Assembly: GCF_000005505.3 (NCBI RefSeq)
Contig: NC_016131.3
Coordinates: 23,457,501-23,521,500, forward strand
DNA from: Brachypodium distachyon
Taxonomy: Eukaryota; Streptophyta; Magnoliopsida; Poales; Poaceae
Length of the DNA: 64,000 bases
Direction of reading: 5' to 3'
The notes beneath the pieces are model-generated. The model saw only the letters and a program-made list of their open reading frames with translations. It was not told the origin of the DNA and searched no databases. Shown piece after piece: positions 23,464-34,143 of this stretch (its first letter is position 1; the number at the start of each line of letters is the position of its first letter). A program made the position numbers and the translations under genes.

Positions 23464-24399
23464 CTATAGTTTGCATCCATCTAAGGCAAGCCGCTTCTTC
23501 GCAGAACTATCTCGGGCAGCAACGGGATCAAGGTCCATGTCCTCGTCATCCTCTGCATCATAGGTGTTGGGGGCGTAATAAGAATCACACTCAAGCGACC
23601 GCCCACCTCCACGTCCCCTCGGGGAGCTAGGACGCGGGCGCCATACTGGATCCGCACGAAGCCAATCTTCAAACACAAGGTCTTCTGGTGCATGTACCCC
23701 ATTGCCACATTCAAGGTGACTATGTCCAAGGAGGCCGCAAACGGCACAGAACCGAGGGAGCTTCTCAAAGCGATTCTTATACACTTGCCTGCTTTTTCCT
23801 TTAATCACCGAGGAGAGTTGCCTTAGGGGCTGATCCACTCGTATATTCACCTTGATCCGCACAAAGTTGCCACGCGGGACAGCAGCATCGTCGAGCTTCA
23901 GCACCTCGCCAACCTTGCCGGCCAGGGCCCGAACAAGCTTCTCAGTGCGATAGTTGGGAGGGAGATCGTGGATTTGGAGGCAGATCGGGAGTTGATCTAA
24001 GGCCACTATGGAAGGCTTGGAGATCCCATCATATTCGGCGATGATCACCGCCATCTTGCGGAAGTGCCACGGGCCATCTTCCATCATGTGTTGCCAGTCG
24101 CCAAGACAGGCGAACCGTAGCAGGAAGAGGTTCTCCCCCATGTCGCCGATGTCGACGCCCTTGGCCAGGGCCCATGCAGAACGCATGTCCCTCTCGAACA
24201 CCCCCTTGCTGTAGGACCTCGCGGAGCTCACCCTAGCAAGGGCAAGCCACTGCAGGACCAGTGCCTGATCTTCTTCTTCGTCATCAAGAACCACATCATC
24301 AAAGTCTTCATCTCTGATCTGCAGTTTCTCAAGGAGATCCTGCACATCATCTCTCTTGGAACTACTAGCTCCGCCGCCACTTGAGGAGTTGGCCACCAT
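23464..24399 (-). CDS. LINE ORF1, DUF4283 and zinc-knuckle RNA-binding protein
   Basis: This open frame of 311 codons has a Ser/Gly-rich start, an acidic stretch, a DUF4283-like domain (residues about 55-190, with FLLRFACLGDWQHMM and GPWHFRKMAVII), and then a CCHC knuckle, CAVCGLLGHSHLEC, near residue 220. The tail is basic and Gly-rich. In plant LINEs this protein binds the element RNA. The frame is open throughout, unlike ORF2. The name comes from domain order; no search was made. Confidence 0.85.
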   Translation of the reverse strand: MVANSSSGGGASSSKRDDVQDLLEKLQIRDEDFDDVVLDDEEEDQALVLQWLALARVSSARSYSKGVFERDMRSAWALAKGVDIGDMGENLFLLRFACLGDWQHMMEDGPWHFRKMAVIIAEYDGISKPSIVALDQLPICLQIHDLPPNYRTEKLVRALAGKVGEVLKLDDAAVPRGNFVRIKVNIRVDQPLRQLSSVIKGKSRQVYKNRFEKLPRFCAVCGLLGHSHLECGNGVHAPEDLVFEDWLRADPVWRPRPSSPRGRGGGRSLECDSYYAPNTYDAEDDEDMDLDPVAARDSSAKKRLALDGCKL

Positions 24400-24639
24400 C
24401 GAGATGCGATCTCTAGGATCTGGTGGCTTCAGAAGGTTAGGGATTGGACTTCATAGGTGCGTGGGCGAGGGGAGCGGAGCAGTATCCCTCGGTATAAGAG
24501 GAGGGGCAAGGAGAGCCCAATCCGGGTCGGGTAGTGAGATCGGGGCCGCCATGGACGCTGTCGAGAGAGAAAACCCTAATCTCCTTAGGGGATTAATACC
24601 AGCCTATGCTGAAAGCCTACTTTTGGCAGCGAGCACTTG

Positions 24640-25120
24640 TTTTCTTTCTTTTCGAGTAGTGAACGAACGGGTAAGTGGGGAGAGGAGCAATTCAGCCGAA
24701 TACGGAGCGGGAGAGCCTGGCCTCACGCAGGTGGGCAGCCACTCGCGCAGGTCAGCCGACTTCAGTGCAAGTTTGGAATTCGCGAGCTTTCCGGCCGCCA
24801 ATACGGAGGACACCCAAACAGCTGAAGTCGGCTGACGCGAATACCAATTCACGATTCCGATACATCCAAACAAGAATGGTAGTAACACTGAAAGTCACAA
24901 TGTCACCATATATAAACTTCAAGCATTTTTAAGTCACAAAATATTAATGCAGTGAATGTTCTTAACACCAAACAGAATCACAATGTCACCCGCCATTTCA
25001 GATTGTCATCCTCCAAATCTACTGGGAGGAACAACAACCTCTTCAGACCTTTTGCACGTCATTTATTCTTCAGAGGAGATCATGCTCTCCAGGTATGTTC
25101 AGCTGCAGTTTGTAGAGGGG
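24640..25120. other. 3' flank of AGO18, including its likely 3' UTR
   Basis: No gene is seen. The stretch lies downstream of the AGO18 stop on the minus strand. I could not fix a polyadenylation site. Confidence 0.5.
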
Positions 25121-28100
25121 CTAGCAGTAGAACATTAGCCTTTTCACCTCATCTTTTATCTCAGGAAGTGCCTTGATCGCACCGGGTTGAGTTGTGCTGC
25201 CTGAACTTGCCACCGACTCCACATCTGAGCCTTGGGTTTGGTAGAACCGAGCACGGAAAGCAAGCTTATGAGCATAATAGACGGGAGGAGCTGTGACAAC
25301 ATAAACAAAAATGTGTTAGGATAACATGTAACAGGAGTAGCTACAAACGGAGTCCAAGTTCAGCAAATGATGATACTAGCAACTTTTTACTGTTTTAGTG
25401 ACTAGTATCTTTGCCAAAACCCAAAATCTTCATGCTTCAGCATGTTTGATCTTACTACTTTGAACTATCACAAATTCGCTCTTAGCACTGTACAAAATGA
25501 ATGGACTTTGCACAAGACACCATGTAATTAGCTTTTAAAAAGCCTCTATAGGATGAGACAGATCAAACAAAGAGTGACTTACCAATCGACACCGAGCGAG
25601 TGCAGCTTGCATACCTGAAAAGAGCGCAACAAAGTAAAACTTCATGCAACTAAACAGTGAAAAAAAATGTACACACACACAAGATGGCAGGTAAGAGCAT
25701 ACTTACGTATAGCAGAGGTTGTTCGTAAGCGACTGCAGTGCATCAGCGGTGAACTTGTTGTCATCTCGCAGCACATGGTAATGTGTTGGACGGCTTGTTC
25801 CCTGTGTTTCAACAATGCGCCATCCGTCAGATATTATCGACAAGAAGAACCACAAGTAATGCATCAAGGAACATTACCTTGATCCCAGCATGGCTGCACA
25901 GGAAGAAATCAAACTCTGTTGGGTGGCAGACCTGTCTATCAACAACTGTCCCTGAAATTTTATGTAGACAGATATGAGAAAATTCATCTCGTCCCTCAGA
26001 CATCTTGCTAATGTTGTTTGTGCAATATAACCTGGCAGAACATTGCCACTGCTGTCCTTGCTGCTCATATCACTGTGATTGTTCGGGAACAGTCTTGTGT
26101 GGTGCCTCTTCTGCACCACTATGAAGGTGATCTGTGGCTCCTCGTTGTATATTGCCTTCCATGCCTGAAAGTAGTTGTGGTTAACCAATGTTGTTACCAA
26201 TAAGTTGAGATACCGAGCCATGTTAAACATCAAATTAGTAGAAGTACCTTCTCTATCTCTGGGATTTCCTTCTCCAGAACCTGCTTGAACTGACCCTCGC
26301 TTACACCATCCCTAAGGATGGAACAATTGTCAATTATTCAGTGTCTCGGCATGGTGATCAAAAGAGCACAATTCAGAACAAGAGTGAAAATTATGAACCT
26401 GTAGAATATCAGCTGCTCAGGCCTACGGTTAGATTCTTTTTCGAATGAACGAAGGAGTTCCCTGCACACAAAAGGTCAAGATTAAAAAACTAAAATGAGC
26501 TATGCACTTTTACAATTTAGGTACAACACATAAAGATCTTACCTAACAATGTCCTCAAGACCTTGGATGAGCTCTTCGCGGTGACCTTGTGCACGAACCA
26601 CACCATGATACTTAGTCACCTCAGGCCAGTCTTTAGAGGCAACAACCTAAAAGGACAACCCATAAATCAAAAAATGTGAGCAAATGAAATTTAGCATTTG
26701 CTTTCTATTTACTAGAGAAAAAACTTACAGAAGCGATGGAAGGGGTAGCATCATCTAGGGCACTTGGATGAGTAACATCTGCACCGAAGATAATCGTTGG
26801 CTTGGCTGAAACCACCGGTAAACTTGCTTGTCTATTGGCAAATACTGAGTTCCTTCCCCCACACTGAAGATGGTGAACACTTCAATGTGATTAACAAGCT
26901 TTGCGAAACAACACTTTTAAGAATTGCAATTGAGCTCACCTTGGCATTGATCTTAATAGCAACATTTGCAAAAAATTGAGGACTCGACTTTAAGACATTC
27001 TTCCTTAGACAACACTGTGACATCACACCGATGTCTGTTTCGCAAATTCTTTTAATATCACCTGTGGTCAAAAATGACATCAGGCATTGGATATGTAATA
27101 AATCAGTAACGGAAGGAAGCTTCTGATAAGAAATATAACCATATAAGCTGTCATTTTTATCTGGCAATAGAGCAAGTAGGAGGTCAATCTTTTGAACCCC
27201 CGACATCTGCCGTGTTTGCTGACAGAAATTGCGGACATTGTGGAGATTAGCTTCAAACTTCAATGGATCAGCACTGAATAGTTTAAGACCTCCAATGTTG
27301 ACGAACTACCAATCAGAGTGAAAAGATTAGTACCGCAAGATAATTTAGGCCAAACCAGTGGACTGTAATCAGAAGGGATAGTTAAAAAGTTACCAGTCCA
27401 GTATTGCAGCACATGTTACTCAGTCCATTGCAGAACCGACGAACATCAGCCTCAGGCAAATCAACGCAAAAGTTTATACATAGCCAATTGACAACACGGG
27501 CACCATCAACGACTTTCTGCATGGCAAAACAAAATGGTTAAACAATAAACGTGAGCTTAACAATTCAAATGAAATACATACCTCCCAAAAAACTGTACTC
27601 CCTCCGATCCATAATAAGTGTCTTCGATTTAGTACAAAGTTAGTGCAACTTTGTACTAAATCCAAGACACTTATTATGGATTGGAGGGAGTACATAATAA
27701 GTAGTGTATATATTATCTTTTAGGTGATATGTACAGTTATCTTAATATACTCTTTTATATATAACAAAATGAAAATATTTCTAAAACATAATAAAACTAT
27801 GGGCAAACTGTAACTTTTTCATGTAGTTTGCTTTGGAGTATCTTAGAAATAGTATGCGAGTTAATTAAAAACGATGAAGTGGTATATATAGTACCACAAG
27901 TATATATGACGTGGGAGTAACAACACATGGTGGCAGTACCATTGAGAGAACGAGGATGATCCCATAAACATATTTAGTTTGATGGGAAGATGGTCGTGAT
28001 GGGAAGATGACAAGCGACACTGTTTGTAAACGGGGGACAAAATTCAAAAGGGTCTTGTTAAGATAACAGAATTTTTGCACAGGTTTCTAGAACGAATTTC

Positions 28101-31100
28101 ACACCATTTAATTTTCAATAATAGAACAAAGAGTTCAATATACGGCCACGAGTCAGAGGCCAACAGAACAGATAACAGATAATGGCAGAAATGATGACAA
28201 ATAAACAGATGACAGAAGCAACTAGCACCATCAGCAAAACTAGAAAATACAATTAGTTGACCGAATAACATTAAAAAAACTGCGACATGAGTTGCTTGCA
28301 GACTTTCTCAAGATGTTCACTCAATTGCTCTATGAACATGAAAACAAACATATCAAGGCACCGTTACAAAAATGCTCTCTAGTCTATCTTTGTGGTAAGA
28401 ATGGTTAAGTACTAGTAATATATACCTTGCCTCTCATGTTCCAAGCTCCATTACTTGGGTTGCACATGTTGTCAGATCCAGAAGGATGGTACTTCAGCTG
28501 CAGCAATAAAAATCACGCACAACCAATCAGAGAAGTACTACAAATTGGAAAAGAAGAGCACTACAAGAAAAAAAAAAGGGTGTGAGATTACCATTGGAGC
28601 AGGCAGAACTCTAGCCTGAACAGAAGTAGGCTCGTAGTCAACTTCTATGCCAAATTCATTTGCGCGTTTGGTATTATTGTAATTGTTACACCTAACAGTC
28701 TAAGCAAAAGGAAACACTGGATTAATGGAAGCTTAAAATGTATTTGCTCACTCTTTCATCTGACATTAAGATTACACACAAAAACATTAGTTTGTGGGGC
28801 AGCGCCGGTGCACGGGCTCTTCACGGTCTCCCACTGCATGCTCGCCTCCCTGACCGCACCCCCTATATTCCCCCATGTATAACCTTGTTTCTCTCTTTCT
28901 TTTCGTTTCTTCTCTGTTCTTTTTGCTTTCTCGGCTTTTGCCTTTGTTTTGTTGCCTGTACTAGTGCTTCTTGCGCCTCTTCTTTCTTAAAGAAAATGAC
29001 ACACCGCTCGGCATGTTCGAGAAAAAAATAATTACCTGACGAATGAATCCCTCACGTTGAAGTGGTTGTTGGCAAGTTATTTGCATCATGTTAGAAACCT
29101 GATTTTCATCCAGCTTCTTCTGGTACCGCTGTCCTGGAACTATGTTGCAAACCTGAAGTGCAATTGATAGTGTATAGAACATATCCAAGGTTTAGTGTAT
29201 AAAATTCTATGATACACATATGAAAGGTAAAGTGTATAGAGAACATGCATGAAATACAAATGGAAGTGCATAAAACAAAAGTGCGCATAAAATTTGAAGT
29301 TCATTTGCACAAACCTCCATCGGAAGATAGTTTGGTTTCTGTGTTGTACCAACATCGAGGCATGGGAGAAAATCATAACGCAGTTGCAGCTTGTATGTCT
29401 CTCTAAAATAATCCATGACTGTCTTGGACACGCCAGTTGATGATTGGAACCTGTGAATTTTTGCATGACGCAAAAGAATTACGAGAATAATTGATCCTAG
29501 AAAAATCAAACGTGTTGTTGCTTAAGAATTGGCTATTTTTGTCTCGACGTTAAGAATAAGGAGAGAGGTTCCCTACCTCAGATCTCGAGCAGTACCAGCT
29601 AAGCCAGAAATGCAGTACTTTCTGCGTACATCTCCTCGATGTGTCACTTCAACCCTCACACCCTTGAGGGCTTTCTTAATCTGGAGATTCAGGGAAACAT
29701 GAATCTGTGAACTACCACTACAACAGCAACTTGCATTCCGACAGAAAATATACTTACCTTCTGACAATCAGGACCAGTAACATGGCGGAGATCAGGTTTC
29801 TTAAGAATATCTTGAACAAACTTAATCACTGACTGAGCTTTAACGAAAGCTGTCGAAGACATATCTGTAACAAAAAATGTGCAGTGCAATTTTCAGTAAT
29901 ATAATGAGGGGGGTCAGTCAATGATCCATGACACAGTAAACCCCAGAGCAACATGTTCAGACTTAGAATTCAAGACCTTTTTTTTCTCCCCAAACAAAAA
30001 TTAGCCCTTTCTTCAAGCACATAACTAATTTCAACTCTCTTATTGTCCGGAGACTATGGGTGAAATCATTTCCGACTCATGAGACAACAGCTTAGCCACA
30101 TTTCTTTTCCATCACTAAAGCACGTTGTCTGCGTCTTCGAACATGTTGCGGGTGACTCGAAACGAAGTGTAAGAAATACATCTGACCTATGTTCAGAGAC
30201 AATCCGCTCTGCGTAGGCCTGATACTCTGGTAGAACCCCTTCCATCCTTCAATACCCAGGCCAAGATGCCTGGGGTCGTCAATGCTTGCGGAGAAGAAGG
30301 ACCGGCCTACCACGACATACCTGCATAATTGTCCAAGAAACATTAAGTTACCATCAGAAATCATGAACACAGCGCAAATGATTGACAAAGAAGCAAGCAC
30401 AGAGCCAGAGAGAGCAGTTGTTCTACCCCATGTCACTCCGCTCGTTGAGAATCATGTCGCGCAGCACAATGTCGAGCACCTGCAGCGCCTGAGATGGTAT
30501 GTCTGTCGAGTACCCAGCCATGAGCATCTGCAGCTGCTGCAGGCTGACCAAGGTGACGTGCTTGATGGCCACCACGTACTTCCTTTCCCTGCTGCGAAAG
30601 ATGGGCACCTTTCATGAACTGATCCTTTCAAGGTAATTGAAGTGCAGCACACTTTGTTTACCTATGCCCAGATGAACCTGTCTTATTGTCAGACAAGATG
30701 ACCTCAAACTCCTTGCTGTTGAACGGCAGCTGGCCAGCGGTGTACAGGGTCTTGCGGCCGTCATAAGCGGGGAGGCGGCCGCCAAGGCTGGTATGCTGGT
30801 GCTCCGACACAAGCCTCGACATGACGGCCCGGTAGACGCCCGTTAGAGTCGGCTCCGGCGAGACGGTGACCTGAAAGTAGCAGGATCCACATAAAAACCA
30901 ACAATGATAGAGGTTAGAGGGGAAGAAAGGTAAGCTACGTACGTCGTATTGGTGCAGGCCCTTGTCGACGAGGCCGACGAAGAAGTGGTTGGCCTTCACG
31001 ATGCACGCCTTCCCGGCGCTGCCGAACCCGGGGCGGGCCGGGAACGTGGGCTCGGCGCGGCTGATGTCCATCGCCTTGAACTTCTCCCGGAGCTGGGCCG

Positions 31101-31659
31101 CCTCGGTCGCGTAGCGCTCGGCGAGGGGAGGCCCGACGGGTTGGGGCCAATCTGGGTAGCCTCCTCCGCCCCTGCCTCCGCGGCCGCCTCCGTAGTTGTC
31201 GCCGCCTTGTTGCTGATAGCCGCCACGGCCGCGGCCGTAGTCGTTGCCGCCTTGCTGATAGCCACGGCCACGGCCTCGGCCTCGGTCGCCACCCCCATCG
31301 TATCCGCGGCCGCGGCCTCGGACATCACCATCCCCTTGGTAACCACGCCCGCGACCACGGATGACGCCCTCGCCGCCGCCGTGGTACCCGCGTCCTTGGT
31401 TCCCGCGGCCGCCATCACCGCCGCGTCCTTGGTAGAACCCTCGGACATCACCTTCCCCTTGGTAGTACCCACGGCCGCGGCGGCCGCCACCATCACCACC
31501 GCCTCGGTAGTACCCTCGTCCACGGCCATCGCCGCCCTCGACATTGCCGCGGCCGCCGCCACCGCGGCCTCCGTAGTACTGGCCGCCGCCGCCGCCGCCA
31601 TCTCGGCCTCCGTAGTGCTGGCCGCCGTCATGGCCCCCGCGTCCCCCTCGATTCGCCAT
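25121..31659 (-). CDS. AGO18: AGO18-type Argonaute, complete, 22 coding exons
   Basis: Argonaute proteins load small RNAs and silence matching RNA. Coding exons, 5' to 3': 31659-30943, 30870-30662, 30591-30427, 30320-30187, 29864-29758, 29680-29577, 29450-29315, 29152-29036, 28699-28592, 28497-28426, 27516-27394, 27305-27140, 27061-26940, 26863-26729, 26646-26543, 26461-26399, 26311-26248, 26164-26032, 25951-25878, 25801-25707, 25614-25583, 25290-25121. All join in phase to 1049 residues. Residues 1-168 are an RGG/GYYQG-rich arm, then N, PAZ (about 410-530), MID and PIWI. The slicer tetrad is complete: Asp789 (GADVTHP), Glu841, Asp862 (FYRDG) and His958. The protein body is of the AGO1/5/18 group. 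I choose AGO18 because of the arm and because, from memory, rice AGO18 lies next to IRE1 on chromosome 7. AGO18 is known only in grasses and in rice acts in antiviral defence by binding miR168. An upstream GTG in frame is not the start. Confidence 0.9.
27596..27692. repeat. Stowaway MITE forming a near-perfect hairpin, AGO18 intron 10
   Basis: The arms of about 46 bp (TACTCCCTCCGATCC.. and its complement) differ at only two positions and are parted by a few bases. It lies in the 909-bp intron between coding exons 10 and 11, so it is transcribed with AGO18. Confidence 0.92.
28790..29028. other. Possible retroposed insert in AGO18 intron 8
   Basis: A pyrimidine-rich block begins near GGGGCAGCGCCGGTGCACGG and ends with GTTCGAGAAAAAAATA, so it may be a SINE-like insert with an A-tail. 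I could not find a target duplication, and the identity is open. Confidence 0.3.
31160..31650 (-). repeat. Coding repeat for the RGG/GYYQG arm of AGO18
   Basis: Exon 1 is built of imperfect short repeats encoding units such as [10 protein letters not shown] and [10 protein letters not shown]. The opposite strand gives long Ala/Val-rich open frames, which are by-products. Arm length is likely to vary between alleles. Confidence 0.85.
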
Positions 31660-32895
31660 GGCCACTCCTCACGAAAAGCGGGCAAGCGACACCCTCGACG
31701 GCCACGAAGCGAGAGCCACGCGTGCGCCAACCGACTCTGACTGCTGAAACAAAACAGCACAAGTCTTTATGTAGGGTTTCTCGAGAAGTCGCTGCAGATT
31801 CTCCAGCTAATAATGATAATGATACTGTAATATAATCTGAGCAGTTATGGCCTGGAAGACGATAAATCACAAATCTGTTTCCATTCCCACGACTGTGTTT
31901 CCAAACAGAAGTCAGAAGATCAATATTTCTGGATAAAAAAGTTGTACGGAGTAGGAGTAGGTCCTTCCATCTATTCCCCGTCCCTCTATGCCCATGTACC
32001 AAACAAAGAAAACAGCATTGATGATCTTTTGCCGCGTAGTATATATAGGAAAAAAAATACTGTAAAGTACAACACCCGTCCTAATATTATACTCTTAAAA
32101 GATACTCAGGTCCCTTTGCCCCGGTGTCGAAGGATGGAAAGGGTTCTATATCAAAACCGAAGGAAATTTACAGATTTTGTATTTGCATCCACGTACAGCT
32201 CAGTATAAAAGGCAACCAGCTCTAACTTTGTCACATGCATGCCTATCCTACCCTAAACGATGCACAATCATAAGAAAATCATTGCCCTAAAAAAATTAAG
32301 ATCGGTGAGGCGAGTACCTGAAAACATAGCCGACGTCGGCGCCCTTTGACACATCAAGCCAGCTCCTCCCCCAACGTCCCTAGGCTACCGCCTCGACGTA
32401 ATTGGGCTGGGAGCAGAGTTCCTCGAGACTGGATCTGAACGGTGTGACGTCTAGGATCGGCAACTTGCCATTGGGAGAAAGTGGTCTGGATCGTTCACAT
32501 CGACGGGACAGGGTGGCAGCGAAAGTCTAGGAGGGCAGATCTAAGTGGAGGTGGCGGCCCAGGATTGTAGATCTGAGCGGCAAGGCCTCTTGGACCGGAC
32601 ACCTTGTGCTCGTGGTAGGGTATAGGGACAAAGGGGATGAGAAGGTCATGTTTTCAGTGGAGATTACTACTGTACCTCCAGTCGACAACGGACAATGTTC
32701 TCCGTCCGCCGCTCTCCCCTTGGTTGCCCTTGCGAGATCAGAGAGGCGTGAGCTCCGTCGCGGCCGCCGTGTTGGGAGACTAGATCGGAGGGGGAGAGAG
32801 GTGATGGGTAGCGATTGGTCCACGGGAGTTAGGGTTGTGCGATGAGGGGAGGGGTGGGGGTTTAGCGGCACGGCACGGCGCGGTGGTATATATAG
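31660..32895 (-). promoter_or_regulatory. AGO18 5' leader, likely leader intron, and TATA-type promoter
   Basis: On the minus strand a TATA-like CTATATATACC lies at about 32885-32895, followed by a C-rich leader without ATG pressure. A good donor (TGGAG then GTACAGTAG) lies at 32675, and a strong acceptor (GTTTTGTTTCAG) ends at 31744, 84 bp before the ATG at 31659. The simplest model is a non-coding first exon of about 185 bp and a leader intron of 932 bp. This is inferred from signals only. Confidence 0.5.
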
Positions 32896-34071
32896 CGATG
32901 GGATGGCCAGGGTGATCCACAGCCCACGGCCCATATACCCTAATTCAGCCCAAAAAAGAAATACATCCCACTCCCAAGAAAGATGTCCATGTTGAGAGCC
33001 ATATCTTCTTGAGTCCATAGCCTCCTTCTCGTAGAAAAGTATTTGATCCCTTGTACAAGCAGTATGATCGTGATCTTAATCGCACCCTTTTCGACTCAAT
33101 TACTTGAACACGGGCATTCTGTTGTTCCCAATTCTTAAACCCTAGCAGGCAAGCTCAGTGGGGCGGCACACAAGCGGCCAGTGTCGTGTAGCTGGTTCTA
33201 GAGAGAGGTAGGCAGGGGCGCCTGGAGTTGAGCAGCAGGGCGCAGGGGCATCCGGCATTGTGCCATAGGATGAGGTAGGGATGCCAGTTGCAAAGTTTCC
33301 TGCTTTCAAGGTTCGCTAAAATTCACTGGTTCATGCTTGTACTACCAGTTGGTTGTTATGTGTTCGCCAATTGTGAACCGATAAATTGAGCATCAATTTT
33401 TAGTTGAGAATTTTCGTGTCAAGTGAACCACCCTGGCTCAAAATCATGGATACACCACCGGGCGTCAGTGATTGATGGCTATTGTGTCGCAACATAAGAG
33501 GAAGGTTAGTGAGGCTTGTATAACTTTTTGTCTTCTTTTATTAGCTGGGAAAAAAATCCACATGTGACGCACAGGTCCACAAATATAATGATATTTTCGT
33601 CAATGTTTTTGTACATAAGTTCGTTGTATCGTAGCAACTTACGAGCATTGTCCATGCAAACGATGCAGAATACGTGCAACACGGCAATAACAATTGATAC
33701 TATCTCTTGTGCCATATTTTGCAACTACAAACTTTCGAAGATTGGCTTCGTCCTATGAATACAAACACGCTTATCAAATATGCACATTTAGCATCGCATG
33801 CATAAAGATCAATAGAAAAATAAATCAACCATCCAAATTTGTAAATTACAACTACGGTGGAGGATCAGCTAGTAAATTTAACATATATATTATTTGTGGT
33901 ACCACCGGTAGATAGATAGATGGATAAGTCGACAACCAGATAACAAGTCATTTAGCATGTTTTTGACTAAAGTGTAGATTGCATCTAGATTCCACAATAT
34001 TTCAAAACAAAAATGTACAAGGCACAACATAATCAAAGTCTAGTCAAATCCTTCAATATCCAATTAATACG

Positions 34072-34143
34072 ACCAACTTGTATCAAGGTTGATATTGTTT
34101 TTTTTTAATGGGCAAAAGAATATCAACCTTGATACAAATTGGT
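34072..34143. repeat. Hairpin element with arms of about 31 bp
   Basis: ACCAACTTGTATCAAGGTTG at the left is mirrored by CAACCTTGATACAAATTGGT at the right, around a T-rich loop. It may be a remnant MITE. Confidence 0.75.

Larger units (their letters stand above)
19312..24624 (-). mobile_element. Nearly full-length LINE (plant L1-type) with target-site duplication
   Basis: Reading the minus strand, a 5' leader, an ORF1 (23464-24399) and an ORF2 (about 19400-23296) are followed by an A-run (T-run at 19311-19317 on the plus strand). The flanks share GGCAGCGAGCGCTT (19298) and GGCAGCGAGCACTT (24625-24638), a 14-bp duplication with one change. Leader, both genes, tail and duplication show an essentially complete insertion of about 5.3 kb. 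ORF2 is interrupted by a stop at 22184-22186 and by frameshifts near 21480 and 20600, so it is dead. Confidence 0.9.

Noticed and set aside
25121..31659. Argonaute classed as AGO2/AGO3 because of the Gly-rich N-terminus
   Set aside because: The body ([24 protein letters not shown], the complete D-E-D-H) fits the AGO1/5/18 group, and the IRE1 and SET neighbours fit AGO18 in rice.
30949..31740. Long Ala/Val-rich open frames opposite AGO18 exon 1
   Set aside because: They mirror the Gly/Arg repeat coding sequence; no domain, no promoter and no sensible start.
32527..33018. Minus-strand open frame as a protein gene upstream of AGO18
   Set aside because: It overlaps the TATA-like box and predicted leader of AGO18, is of low complexity and matches no family.
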